A stretch of 64,000 nt of DNA from Culex pipiens pallens (Eukaryota; Arthropoda; Insecta; Diptera; Culicidae): the NCBI RefSeq assembly GCF_016801865.2, contig NC_068939.1, positions 143,902,756 through 143,966,755 on the forward strand, written 5' to 3'. The position numbers were made by a program, and so were the translations under genes. The notes under the pieces were generated by a model that had not been told where the DNA came from, ran no database searches, and worked only from the letters and a program-made list of their open reading frames with translations. Every line of letters begins with the position of its first letter. Position 1 is the stretch's first letter. Shown here piece by piece: positions 43,061 to 54,790 of this stretch.

Positions 43061-46000
43061 ATGTTCACCACCAGCCCTCGGAGTGATAACTTAATTTTGG
43101 TTCGTCCGAAGGGCGCTTCGTTGGAAAGTAAGGAGAAATTTCCCTTCCTAAGAAAAAAGAAAAACATCAAGAAGCTGCGTGTTTGCTCAAGCTATGCCTT
43201 AATTTGAATTTACAGAGGAATTCTACCAGCAGCGACGGACTGTGAAATTCGACCAGGAGGGTAGCTTTCTGGCCGTGGTGCGACCCGTTATCATCCTGGG
43301 TCAGGTTTTTGGCATTTTCCCGGTCGTGGGTTACGGGGCGGCGCAAGCGGACCGGATCCGTTTCGAGGTGTGCTCGCTGCGGATGTTTTACTCGGTGCTG
43401 CTGCAGCTGGGAGGGGCGACCATGTCCGGCTTTTCGCTCGCAACGTTCTGGACGACCGGGGTGGAGTTTTCGAAAATTTGTAGGTATTTTGTGTAAACTT
43501 TACATTCATTGTTCAGCAACAAATAATTTAAATTTTAATTTGACTAGAATTAATGCTTTTAATTCAGAGCAAATGTGATGTTCTGTAATTTATTAGGTAT
43601 TTCTCTTAGCTTCAAGCATACAAAAAATACCATTTGTGTCTTCAATAGTAAATATAAAAACTAACTTAATCCACCTATGTGGTTGATGCCTTCCTCACTT
43701 TTAACCAAAAAAAAACTCACTTTTAACCAACAATTGGTAATATGAGTGGTTTGGACACAAATTTACACTATATTTTTAGATCCAGAAAAAAGTACATATA
43801 TAACTAAAATGGTAATAACTCGAGACAGGGTTGCCAGATCTTCAATTTTTTGGCCTCGTTGGAAAGGTCTTTCAATTACCTAACCAATGATGGGTTGAAT
43901 GATGGATCCGGACATCACGTTCATACATTGAAGTGAGATCCGGCTTGAATAAGGTACATAAATATCACACCCAAAATTCAGAGTCGAGATAATCGTTCTC
44001 TCAAAATTTATTGAGGGCTCAGTGCCAACATCGATAGCATAATGGTACCAACTCATACCATCATAACAAATGAGTTCATTCGTTAGTTGAATCAATAAAT
44101 CTCCAACAAGTGTCATACATCGACTTCTGACTTCTCCTTGGTCACCAAGCTGTGGTGGCCGAGACAGCTAAGTCATTGGATTGGTTTGTCAAAGGTCTCT
44201 GGTTCGATTCCCGTTATCGACATTTTTGGTTTTTTGTTTGACGGATGAACTTTTTTTGCAAATGAACCTCGAGAGAATAGTTCTATCGCCCATCTCGAGC
44301 TGTGTTCAATGCGTCCGTGAATGGTACCACTATTCTCTCGACTCGAGACCAACATTCTCTCGGACTAGCGCTGCCAGTTTTGGGTGCACTTAAGTGGTCA
44401 TAACTCGAGACAGGGTTGCCAGATCTTCAATGTTTTGGACTCGTTGGAAAGATCTTTCATTTATCTAACCAACGATGGGTTGAATGATGGATCCGGACAT
44501 CGGTTACATACATTTAAGTGAGATCCGGATATATGGCTTCATCCATAAAGTACGTCACGCTAAAATCAGCTAAAATTTAGCCCCCCCCCCTCCCTCCCCC
44601 CTTTGTGACGCTTTTCCTATACTTATAACACGCAATGTCACACTTTCTCAGACCCCCCCTCCCCCCCTAGAGCGTGACATACTTTATGGATAACGCCTAT
44701 GTGAAAATACATTTTTATACATAACTTTTGAACTACTTATCGAAACTTCAAACAATTCAATAACGATCTATGGGACCCTAAACCAAGTCGAATGCAACTG
44801 GTTTGATCAAAATTGGTTCATCCAATGCTGAGAAAACTTGGCAAGAATTTTTACACACACACACAAACACACATACACACACACAGTCATTTTTCAGTTT
44901 TCGATTCTGAGTCAATATGTATACATGAAGGTGGGTCTTCGAGCTTTTAATAAAAAGTTCATTTTTAGTACAGGATTATAGCCTTACCTCAGTGAGGAAG
45001 GCAAAAGTGTTGTAACATAATCTAGAGATCTTTGAACGATTTAATTTTGTTTCCTCGCATTACGGCCGTTGAAAATATGTTTTTAACTTTGTGTATTTGG
45101 GGCAAAAGCAATAAAAAAAATAAAAAATTTAAATATCAAGCCATGGTGTCAATATTTGAATGAAAAAAAGTGTATTTAAATGTATTTCACATAAGCTCAA
45201 TTGTTTGGAATCATTAGTTTTAAAAATATCTAAGTTTTGATTAAAATTTTATTTTTTGCGGTGGGAATTTCACAAAAATTCAAAATTGTATTTTAAAATA
45301 AAAGCCGTCACTTGATATAATTCGGAATTATAATTCGGAAAAATAAATCGAATGAGTAGAAAGGGAAAGGGAACGGAAAACAATAGTAAAATTAACGTTT
45401 TATTTTTTAAATTAAATTCAAAATGCTCATATATATTTTGATAGGTATTACAAAGTTGATTGTTGAGTTTATATTATACTATAAAAGCACTTTAAAAATC
45501 ATACGATCTTGTAAATTTGATTCCAACTATCGATACACAAAATTTCATGCGAAAAACTGGCATCCTAATAAACGTTTATTTTGTAATTATATAAACAGGT
45601 TCACTAGCAAAAAAATTTTTCTGGAATTATTCGCTTTTCTCTCATTTTTTCTTCAAAAACATGTTACCGTTTCCAATTTAAAAGCCTCTGAAGACAAAAT
45701 AATAAATTGACCAAAAATATGTTTTATCCTCTTTCCAGTATCCTGGATGTTTTTCACCATCAATCTGTTGATAACCACGAGCTTCACCGTACTGGCCCGT
45801 CGCTGGCCGGAACTGATGAAGGAGTGGGAAAACGCCGAACAAAGTTTACCGGACCAGCCCCTGCTCGCCGCCAGCAACAAGAAGCTCCACCGAAAGGTGG
45901 TCACGACAATGTCCGTTCTAATGGTGAGCGCCCTGTTTGAGCATGCCCTTGCGAAGCCCGCCGGTCTGTACCGGGCCTATCGGTGTGGCATCCAGGATCT

Positions 46001-48876
46001 GCTGGAAGCGCACCTGATGCAGGCCTTCCCGGAGATGTTCTCCTTTATAGCGTACGACATCTACGTGGGATTCGTCGCCCAGGTCGTCACCACAATACTG
46101 ACGTTCTACTGGAACTTTGTGGACCTGTTTCTCATCACGCTGAGCATGGGCCTGCGCCAGAATCTGATCCACATGAACCAGATCATCATGAGCTCTAGGG
46201 GACAGTTTCATTCCGAGCTGTTTTGGTACGATCACTGGAAGCACTTCCAAAAGGTTTGCGAGCTGGTTCATCTGTTCAAGCGGAAGGTGGCCTATCTGGT
46301 GATACTTTCCTTCACCAACAACTTGTTCTTCATTTGCATACAGCTTATTGGCGTCCTAAAGTGAGTATTACCCAGTGTTTTGAGCTTCATGTGAAACATT
46401 ATGGTCTTCCGCCCTTTCGTTATAACGCAGACCCGTCCCAGGATTAATTGTGGCCATTTACGTGTGGTATTCGCTGGCTCATTTAATGACGCGAATGATT
46501 ATGGTGGCCATGTACGCCGCTAGCATCCATGACGAATCGAGAAAGTTGCTGCCCATGTTCCGGACGATGCCGACCCAGTTCTACAACAAGGAGGTTGGTA
46601 ATTTATTAATCATGAACTCGAACCAGAGCAGATATTTTAGGCACTTTGAATGTTGTGCCATGTTGTCGCACGTGCATTTCGAAATAAACTGAGTTGGCAA
46701 CGCCGTTTTGTGGTCTTTACAAATCTACAGAACATTTGAATCATAACCGTACAATAACATAACAACAGAGTTAAATCTTGTCTAATTGTACAGATTAAGT
46801 TTAGTGAGAAACTTCAAAAGGTGTTCCTTAATCATCAATAATGTACGTGTGACTCGAAAGCACAATCGCAACGTATTCGTCTGTGCAATAAATTTGATTT
46901 AATAGTGCGTTTCAGCATTCCCCAAAACCAGCAAATTTTTCTGGTTTTAAGATTATCATCATCATACAAAACAGGCATTGGTAGGCAGATTTCGAATCCC
47001 TCATGAGAGCCGAGGGCGCTATCTTCATTAATAAATAACAGATAATATTATGATAACTGCTAATAGCTTTCCCTACTGATGGCTCATTATTTTCAACTTG
47101 TTGTCAAGTCAAGCATCTTGCTGATTACACTAACCAACAAAAAAGTAAATGTGACTACACCCAAAATTCAAAGTCGAGAGAATCGTTCCCTCAAAATTTA
47201 TTGAGGGCTCAGTGCCAAAATCGATAGAATAATTCTACCAACGGCACACCTTCATAACAAATGTGTTCATTCGTTAACTGAAACCGATAATCTTCAACAA
47301 GTGTCTTACATTGACATCTGACCGCTCCTGAGTCACCAAGCTGTGTTGGCCGAAGCAGTTAAGTCATCGGGTTAGTCTGTCAAAGGTCTCGGGTTCGATT
47401 CCCGTAGTCGACACTTTTGGTTTTTTTTTTTTTTTGACGGATGAACTTTTTTTGCAAATGAACCTCGCTAGAATAATTCTTTCGCTCATCTCGACCTGTG
47501 TTCTCTGTGTTCGTGAATGGTACCACTATTTTCTCGATTCGAGGCCATTGTTCTCTCGTTCGTTGCTGCCCAGTTTTGGGTGTAGGTTTTGCAAAAACTA
47601 GAAAATCCCCAGAATCATACAAACCCTTAAAAACATCATTGAAGCATTGGATTTCCAATAAGAATCTTACTTTAGAAGTAGCGTACCTTGCAAACAAAAC
47701 CGTAAAAAGTTGGGTTTTCAAATATTTTTCTGATTTTCCCCATACAAACTTGACCGATTTGGCGATTTTGTTTTATCCCAGATTCTTAAAATAGCTCAAG
47801 AAACAATATTCTACTTGTGAAACGAGGTTTTGTAGAATAGTCATGTTCTGAACACTCTTATGTGCAGTCATTTTTTATAATTTTGTTGGCTAGTGTAGGA
47901 GCTTTTCTGTACGGGCTTAGACACATCAAAAAGTTATATTCACATGTTTAAAAAAAAAACTAAATTGCGCATTTTTTCACTCTACATCATTCATGAGCAA
48001 CCTCCCACTCTGTCCTAATATTGTACCGTAATCCTCCATAATCAATAATTGCTCCAGATTGAAATAAGTACCAAGAAGCACAAAACAATCTTGTTAAGGA
48101 AAGCGATGCCTCTCTAGATCAGGACCATTTACCCCCCAGAGCACGTTCTTCCCGGCCCGGATGCCGAAACTGGAGGCTGGCCCCACGTTTGGTCGATTAT
48201 ATCGTGAGGCCATTTTTAAATTAGGGAGCGTAAAGCAATTCCGAAATGATGGCCAGATTGTGACCTGACCGGCAATAAATTTAGGTGGTTTGCACAGGAG
48301 GAAAATTTTGGGGGAAATTTAAAGCAAGATGATGATTTTGTTGGTAGTTAAACTTAATAGCGTGAAGCAAACTGGGACCGTAGTCAGGGATTTTTTGGAG
48401 AATCACAAGCATAAAAATCGTCCCTAATTGCACTTCTGTCTGCTCTAGACACTGTTGTTTGCGCAGAAAATTTCAATATCGTTCTTTCTCTTACTTTATC
48501 TTTTCAAGATTCAGCGCTTTCATCAGCAGATGGAGAATGACACTGTTGCTCTCTCGGGATACGGATTCTTTCATCTCACCAGAAAGCTGATATTGAAGGT
48601 ACGGAGACTAAGGTGTCACAAAATTGACTTTTTACTGTACCATTTTAAATATTTGCTTTTTGGGAAAATCCCGAATCCCTTCTTCTAAGTGCTCCCACAA
48701 AAGTCAACTTTGTTACACCCCAACATCACATGTTCGAATGGCTTTATTCATCAAAAAAAAGTCTTACCCATTATTCATCACAACAGGTCGCCGGTACCGT
48801 CGTGACTTACGAGCTTGTGCTGCTTCAGGTGAACGATTCGGAAGAGAAAAACGGTGACCAAAATCCGTGCACGTGA
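43061..48876 (+). CDS. Gustatory receptor, sugar-receptor family (GrC)
   Basis: Exons 43061-43127, 43216-43479, 45739-46360, 46431-46593, 48509-48598, 48787-48876; phases 1,1,2,0,0, giving 431 residues. N-terminal signature VVRPVIILGQVFGIFPVVG; later FTNNLFFICIQLIGVLK, MYAASIHDESRKLLPMF and a C-terminal AGTVVTYELVLLQ. Intron 2 (2.26 kb) and intron 4 (1.9 kb) are swollen by repeats. The donor of exon 4 (gttggt) is weak. The start ATG was chosen because its 67-nt exon ends in a good donor (gtaagg) with matching phase. It ends 33 bp from the GrD stop on the other strand. Confidence 0.88.
43968..44386 (+). mobile_element. TIR element with tRNA-like core, copy B
   Basis: 419 bp, ends CACCCAAAATT / TTTTGGGTG, flanked by CA (43966-43967, 44387-44388). 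tRNA-like core at about 44150-44223 (gtggccgagacagctaagtc, ggttcgattcccg). The empty site is seen in the R1 copy at 2.48 kb (atatcacttaag). Confidence 0.8.
44536..44697. mobile_element. Short TIR element with poly-C core
   Basis: 162 bp. Ends gcttcatccataaagtacgt and ggcgttatccataaagtatg (read inward from each end); flanked by TATG (44532-44535, 44698-44701). The empty site is in the R1 copy near 2628 (ggatatatgtgaaaac). Confidence 0.75.
47158..47582 (+). mobile_element. TIR element with tRNA-like core, copy C
   Basis: 425 bp, ends CACCCAAAATTC / TTTTGGGTG, flanked by TA. More diverged than copies A and B (core gttggccgaagcagttaagt, ggttcgattcccg). In intron 4 of GrC; the rest of that intron (46594-47157, 47583-48508) holds nothing else I recognise. 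Confidence 0.75.
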
Positions 48877-48909
48877 AAGCAAAACCACCCACAAACCAAT
48901 CACGCCCCC

Positions 48910-51206
48910 CTAAAATCTCTTCATTTTGCACAAATCCACCTCGACGGGTTCGTCCTGGTGGAACTGTATCAGCACCAGTTCGTAGGTTATGATCGAGCCG
49001 GTCACTTTGAGCACCAGCTTGCGCGTCATGTTGAAAAACTTCATTCCGGTGAGGGCTACGGTATCGTTGACCACCTCCTCGGCGAAGCGTTTCGCCTCGA
49101 GGCACCACCCGTCTCGGGGAATCGTCCGCAGCACCTCGATGGGCCGCTTGGACTCGTCGTTGACCTCGGCGGCGTACATCGACACGGCCAGCGTTCGACC
49201 GATCAGGAAGATCAGGCTGAGCCAAAAGTACACCGTGTGGACGAACGTTGGACGGGAGCTGGAATTGTTTGTGATTATGTTTTTTGATTAAATCGTTTTT
49301 GTGCAACTGAGCGTACTTACTTCAAACTTTGCAATATTGAAACACAAATAAAGAATAGATTATTTGAAATGGATAGCATGGTTATGATGGAAACTACATC
49401 GTCCACTTTTTGTATCAAATCACAGATGTTACGGTAGTTTTGACGTTGTTCTCCCCAGAATTGCTCACTCATTCTCTAAGAAAAATAATAATTTTGTTAC
49501 GAATATCTAATAAAAACTCAACTCACCTCTCGTTTATGTTTCATCAAATATTCGTTGATTCTCTTTAGCGTATGTGAAAGTCCAATACTGATCACAATCA
49601 CAAATAAATCAATGTAGCTCCACAGAAATGTGCATAAAACGTTGATGTATTTAATGAAAAATCCTCTCACTTTACTGTACTCAAAGTAGTGGAAAATAAA
49701 AACAAAATTAGACTTGAAGAAAAAATCCACCGGATCGCCAATATCCGGACAGTCCGAAGTGTAATAAACGGCTGCAATGATAGAGATCAGATGTTCCGTC
49801 AAAGACATTGTTATTACAAGCAACGAAATTAGCTTGATCTTCCAGGCGAGAGCCCCTCGATCGACGACGTTGCCCATCTGGGGCAAGGTCTGTTCCGCGT
49901 CGTACCACGACTGCATCAACTTTGGCCACTTTCGAGCCAACAGCAGAAAGCGATACATCCCGTACAGATTGTACGAGTAGAAGAACACCGTCGTCAGGCG
50001 GTTAAAGTTGAAATTTTTCATCAAGAACCGAATGATGGCGTTGACCGCTACAAACGCCGTCCCAGCTAGCCCCACGTACGTGTAGAGAGCCCGTTTGCTG
50101 AACCAGGAGAAGTGCAACCTGCGGGGATCTTTGGCCGTAACGTCACACACGGGCATGACGGCAAACAGTTGGGCCGTTGTCAGGAGGCCCCCGACGGCGT
50201 CGTGGAATGTGCCGTCCCGAATCCAGTCCTCGCGGGATGCCCGCTTGAAGAGGTTCAGTTCTGGGGAAAGGTAGCGTTTTCGCTAAAGGGCTCTTAATTT
50301 GCTCAAAATTAAAATTCAACGTGATTAATTAGGCAAGTTTCATACTAACCGGTCACAAAGTGAGATTTCCGCTCCACAGAAGGGGCGACGTCATTGTTGA
50401 ACCTGGAATGTGGGTAGAAAAATCTTCAATGCTCGTGGGCCCACTTGTACTATCTACACCCAAATGGAGGCGATCAAATCGTCTTGAAACCTCGACAACG
50501 GATATCGTATGACTTCAAAGCAAATCTCTACGAAATCGGCCGAATCAGTGCATTTTTATTTATTTTGATGGTAATGGTAATTTGATGTTTTCACTTCGCA
50601 TGGAGACGGTAATTTTAGCGGATTGCATACTGGATTTCGTCATGTTTATGCGATGATAATGCAAGTTAAATTTGTCTAGGAATTGATCCAGGTTCGCAAA
50701 ACCATGACAACCGTCCACTACCGGCCGCTACCATCTCCAACGCGCATCAGGGACAAGGATAGGAGGTTGGTGATGCTCGACTATTTCGACAGGCCAAGGG
50801 AAAATATCCACTAATTCAAAAATTGGCATTTTAGTTCATGTTCCTACTTTTCTAAATAGTCCTCATGAAAACCTACAATTTCGCCGAAGACACAACATCG
50901 ATCCGAAAATTCCTCCAAAAGATACAGATATCCGAATATTTACGTGCCGTTTTATAATGCCAAAATTGAATGGAGCCTTGTATGGGTGAACCAATGCGCC
51001 CACACACTTTAAGCTAAATGCATTGATTTCCAAATTAAACAGTCGGCTTCCTGTTGTAATTAAAAAAAACAGGTCTGTCCTTTCATAAAATACCAAACCC
51101 AAAAATAAGCTGCCATTGTTATGCATTCTACACTCGTCAACCATTACCTAGTCACTTTGTTGGTCCTGCGGCGGAAAAGCCGATCCTGCACCAGCTTTCT
51201 GGCCAT
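48910..51206 (-). CDS. Gustatory receptor, sugar-receptor family (GrD)
   Basis: Minus-strand exons 51206-51148, 50402-50350, 50260-49527, 49475-49321, 49258-48910; phases 2,1,0,2, giving 449 residues. Signature FHDAVGGLLTTAQLFAVMPV in exon 3; C-terminus TGSIITYELVLIQF, an exact TYhhhhhQF gustatory-receptor motif. The last exon combines what are three exons in GrA, GrB and GrC, so two introns are missing here (GrE lacks one of these two). The start is in a 59-nt exon (MARKLVQDRLFRRRTNKV) joined by matching phase. Converges on GrC with 33 bp between stops. Confidence 0.88.
50845..51000 (+). repeat. Dispersed 'gccgaagacac' repeat, copy 3
   Basis: agtcctcatgaaaacctaca, gccgaagacac and aaaagatacagat as in the copies at 340, 4.1 and 54.6 kb. 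Lies in intron 1 of GrD. Confidence 0.5.
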
Positions 51207-52227
51207 AGCTGTAGGACACACACAACGGTACCCTTTCAACGATTCAGGTAATGTGCAAGTGTGGGAGCTGAGGACACAGAATCAATAGCACGTGGGGGCG
51301 ACGTTTGGCTCGATGAATGACCGAAACCGTTGGTGGAAGGACGTAAACTGTTGTTTGTTTGAGCAAGAGCTCGACAAGGTTGATATTATGTTGGCGTTTC
51401 GTGAATGCTTGACCGGGCGGGGAAATTAGTACTGTAAACATCGTAATCGCAGTCAAGTGGAACTCATATTGTGGGAAATAAATAATTGAGTATACTTTGC
51501 ACTGTTGCCTCTGCTTGCAGGGTATGGCCTTTCCTATACGTACAATGGTGCTAATAATGGGCTCTGTAGGCGTCGGTTGCACACGTAATTAGTGCTGTGA
51601 ATAATTAATTATTTACGGCTTACTTCAGTTGCAGAGATTTGAGATAAATCCGATTAAAAAGATGCAGCAAATGAGTCTCCAGAGAACGTTTCACGTCATA
51701 TGATCATACTAAAAAAAATAAAAATAAAACGTTCAAATCATATTTATTCAGGTTCAATTTAAACACGAAAAACAAACTCATCTGATTAAAATAATGTTTT
51801 TTCGTGTTGGTTGCCTCACTCACTTTTATCTGATTGAAAATAAAAAGTCATCTTAACTAGGGAAGTTTCTTCAAACAAGTATAGTAATCTTTGCAATTCT
51901 TCATATAATGTGAAATGATCGTGTAACCAAACTTCTAAATTTTGTGTATTCGAATTTAAGAACCTAAGAATTTACAGAGCATGCTCACTGTATCTTTAAA
52001 AAAATTCACATTCATATATAATTTCATATTTCTTGCTTTATTTAGAAATACTAAAAGTGGCACTTTTTGTGCAAAGCACAAGTATGGAAATAAATTTAAA
52101 AAATATATATTTATTTGGTGTCTTTGGCAATGTTGAAGATATTGCTTTTTCATTCGACTTTCCCCACAGAATATTGAATTTCACAAAAATAATCATATTT
52201 GAAAAAAAATATTTTTTTAAAGATGTG

Positions 52228-52487
52228 AAAAGAGCGAGTTGTGGCTCTATAACCATGGCAAATAGTGTCCAGGGCGTTTGTGGAAATATAATGTCCCATC
52301 CCAGAGGTTCCCGGAGCACCAAAACTTCTTAGCATGGTGCTCCCAACGATTAATTGCAATAACTAACAGGAACGTGAGCGGGGGATCCCCGCTTAATAAT
52401 GACAAGAGGATGCTAGGCGTTAATCAACCTAAGGCATTTCCAGGATGCTCTCGAAAGACTGGCTGCGCTAGGGTTAAATTAGATTAG
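52228..52487 (+). mobile_element. 3' fragment of a retroelement with 19-bp target duplication
   Basis: 260 bp flanked by ATATTTTTTTAAAGATGTG on both sides (52209-52227, 52488-52506). Ends in aaattagattag, a short simple tail rather than poly(A). No coding capacity. A severely 5'-truncated non-LTR copy or a SINE; the family is not recognised. Confidence 0.65.
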
Positions 52488-52739
52488 ATATTTTTTTAAA
52501 GATGTGTTTGCAATCAAAAAGAACTTTGATATCATGCACAGTTTTCAAGTTTTAGTAAACTTTTTTTAAACGTGACTTTTTATATCTAAACATATTATTT
52601 TCGAAACGATCAGATTATTTTACAAATTTGCTTAAAAGACATATGTTATACATATTATAGAGTTGTCTGGTCTACAACTTTGTAGAACTTTAATACAGTC
52701 GAAAAAAACGGAACGGAAAATGGCATATTTTTTAAAACT

Positions 52740-53025
52740 TTTTTAATGCTTTTTTTCGATGAAAATTACGTTTTTTTCGGAATTTTAAGTACACCATCAA
52801 ATCGGGCGTCCAATTTTACAAAAATGTCCCTTTGACATTAAATTTCAATCTCATCACCGTTTCATGCTGCAAATTATTGAAAACATGTCTTTTTTCGTAT
52901 GTTCAAAATGAAAGGGATCGTACGGACCTCGGATTCGTGATCAGGGCAAAAGTTACCCCTTAGGACAAAGCTTAACGCAATTCGACGAGGGGTCAGGGCA
53001 ACTTTTCCCGATTTCGTGTGACAGC
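52740..53025 (+). repeat. Dispersed repeat R3, copy 3
   Basis: atcgggcgtccaattttaca, tgtccctttgacatt and ggtcagggcaacttttcccg, as at 6290-6640. Confidence 0.55.
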
Positions 53026-53040
53026 TACGACTTCAGCTTT

Positions 53041-53160
53041 AAGGTAGGGGGTCGTGCATAAACCACGTGGCCCCCTCATGGTTTTTCGTGGTTTCACGCC
53101 AACCCCCCCCCCCCCCCCTTCCCCCTATATGGCCATGTGGCTTTTTCCTCCCAGGTATAA
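53041..53160. mobile_element. MITE-like poly-C element
   Basis: gggtcgtgcataaaccacgt, then a long poly-C tract and catgtggc. Related to 57206-57327, which has the same end in reverse (cacgtggtttatgcacgacc). Boundaries approximate. Confidence 0.5.
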
Positions 53161-53977
53161 AATCTTTAAAAAAAAACAAAATAAGTATAGATTTCAAAAA
53201 TGTTTATCCACAAATGATATACCGTCAGTGGTGGTGACTTTTGGTCAAAAAACGATATTACTGTTGTTATTTTAACACAATAAAAACATCAAATTACATC
53301 GAAATAAATAATGTTGGGGAATGCTCCTGAATTTACCAACATTTTCCCAGAATATGGCTAGTATTATCACACCGTTCATAAATGCCAATCGTTTTAAAAT
53401 TAACTCAAACTCACCCTTTAGAGGGGGTGACATTGGGTCAAATAGAAAACATTTTAATTTGTGTATGTGCTGTAACACCATTAAAAACCAATTTAATAAT
53501 ATATTTAAAAAAAAAAACAGAAATTCACTTAAAAGTGTGAAAAAAGTATTATATCACAAAGTTTAAGGTAAATAATAACAGTATAACAATTTATTGAAAT
53601 GGTACAGAAAGTAATAAATACTCTCAACAAAACAAGCAACTTAGTAAAAAATATGTATTCAAAATTATGGAATTGCAGTGCAATTAATTGCATGCAGAAT
53701 AAATATGCTTAAAGAATTAAAGCTATTTTGATATATAAACAGCATTCATGATTTAATTTAAATGCGCTTTTAAATATTTTCTTAAAATCGAAATTAATAA
53801 AAAAGAAAAGTTTTGTTTCAGGAAAAAAATATTTTCATTTTATTTTAAGGAAAATATCTAGTTATGAAAGCTCCTAGTTAATATTTATTTTATTCCAAAC
53901 ATTGATTCCAATGATTCAGTGTGTCCAAAAAAGTCGAGCTGTGTAATTTTTTTCTCCATACAAGAATCAGAGACAGG

Positions 53978-54110
53978 GACAAACATTCAATATTACGACC
54001 TTTTGAAATGTTAGTCTTAATTTTTTTTAATATTGATTTCGAAAAGATCGGAAAATTTCACGAAAGTTTTATTTATAAACATTGAACATCGCACCATTAG
54101 TTGCTGAGAT
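53978..54110. repeat. Dispersed hairpin repeat, copy 3
   Basis: gacaaacattcaatattacg and tgaaatgttagtcttaat, as at 26-205 and 5540-5760. Confidence 0.55.
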
Positions 54111-54239
54111 ATCGACATAAGAAAATTATGGGTTGTTTGGGTAGTAAACATCCATTTTTCTGTTTTAAAATCTTTGCATGGCAATATCTCAGCAACAAAG
54201 CAACAAAGAATTTTCTCAGCATTTCAAAAATATATATTT

Positions 54240-54790
54240 TTTTAAATTGGGCAAACATGGGCACTAAATTTTTTAAATTAATAACTGCAACTATTTTTAA
54301 AAGAAGTTACCTAAAAATAGCTATAACTTGAAAACGGTGCACTTTATGAAAATTTCACTAATGTACTTTTAGATTGCAAATTCGATTTAACATCGAATAA
54401 TAAAATTGAAATTAAGTTGCGGTCAATATTTCGATTTTTTTTTAATCAGCATTGATTCAAAAATTCATAACTCAAACAACGATTTTTTGCCCGTTCTGGA
54501 AATTTCTGAAAAGTTGGCAAAATTAAAAAAAAATAGTGTTTTTTTGCAAATCATGTTTTAGTGACAAAAAGTGAAATTAAAAATCAGCAAAGTAAATTAC
54601 CATTTATCATTTTTTTCAGTGTAGTCCTTATCCATACTTACAACTTTGCCGAAGACACCAAATCGACCAAAAATTTCTTCAAAAGATACAGATTTTTTAA
54701 TTTTCATTGCTGCCAAATTTGTATGGAAAACTATATGGACAAACTAATGATGCAAAATGGCTTGGGCACCAAAAAAGGTTTCAGACGGAT
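54240..54790 (+). repeat. Dispersed 'gccgaagacacc' repeat, copy 4 (long)
   Basis: Reverse complement of about 4079-4640. Noncoding. Confidence 0.6.

Larger units (their letters stand above)
43655..45003 (+). repeat. Repeat R1, copy 4, with two nested insertions
   Basis: Same sequence as 2195-2925, continued to the end ctcagtgaggaaggc. Interrupted by MITE B (43968-44386, after CA) and by a 162-bp element (44536-44697, after TATG). Lies in intron 2 of GrC. The rest of that intron (45004-45738) is AT-rich with nothing recognisable. Confidence 0.7.

Noticed and set aside
44150..44223. tRNA gene (Ser/Leu-like) with A and B boxes
   Set aside because: Lies in the middle of a multi-copy TIR element, lacks pairing acceptor ends and varies between copies; annotated as part of the element. 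The same holds for the cores at 26.7 and 47.4 kb and the SINE head at 19.3 kb.
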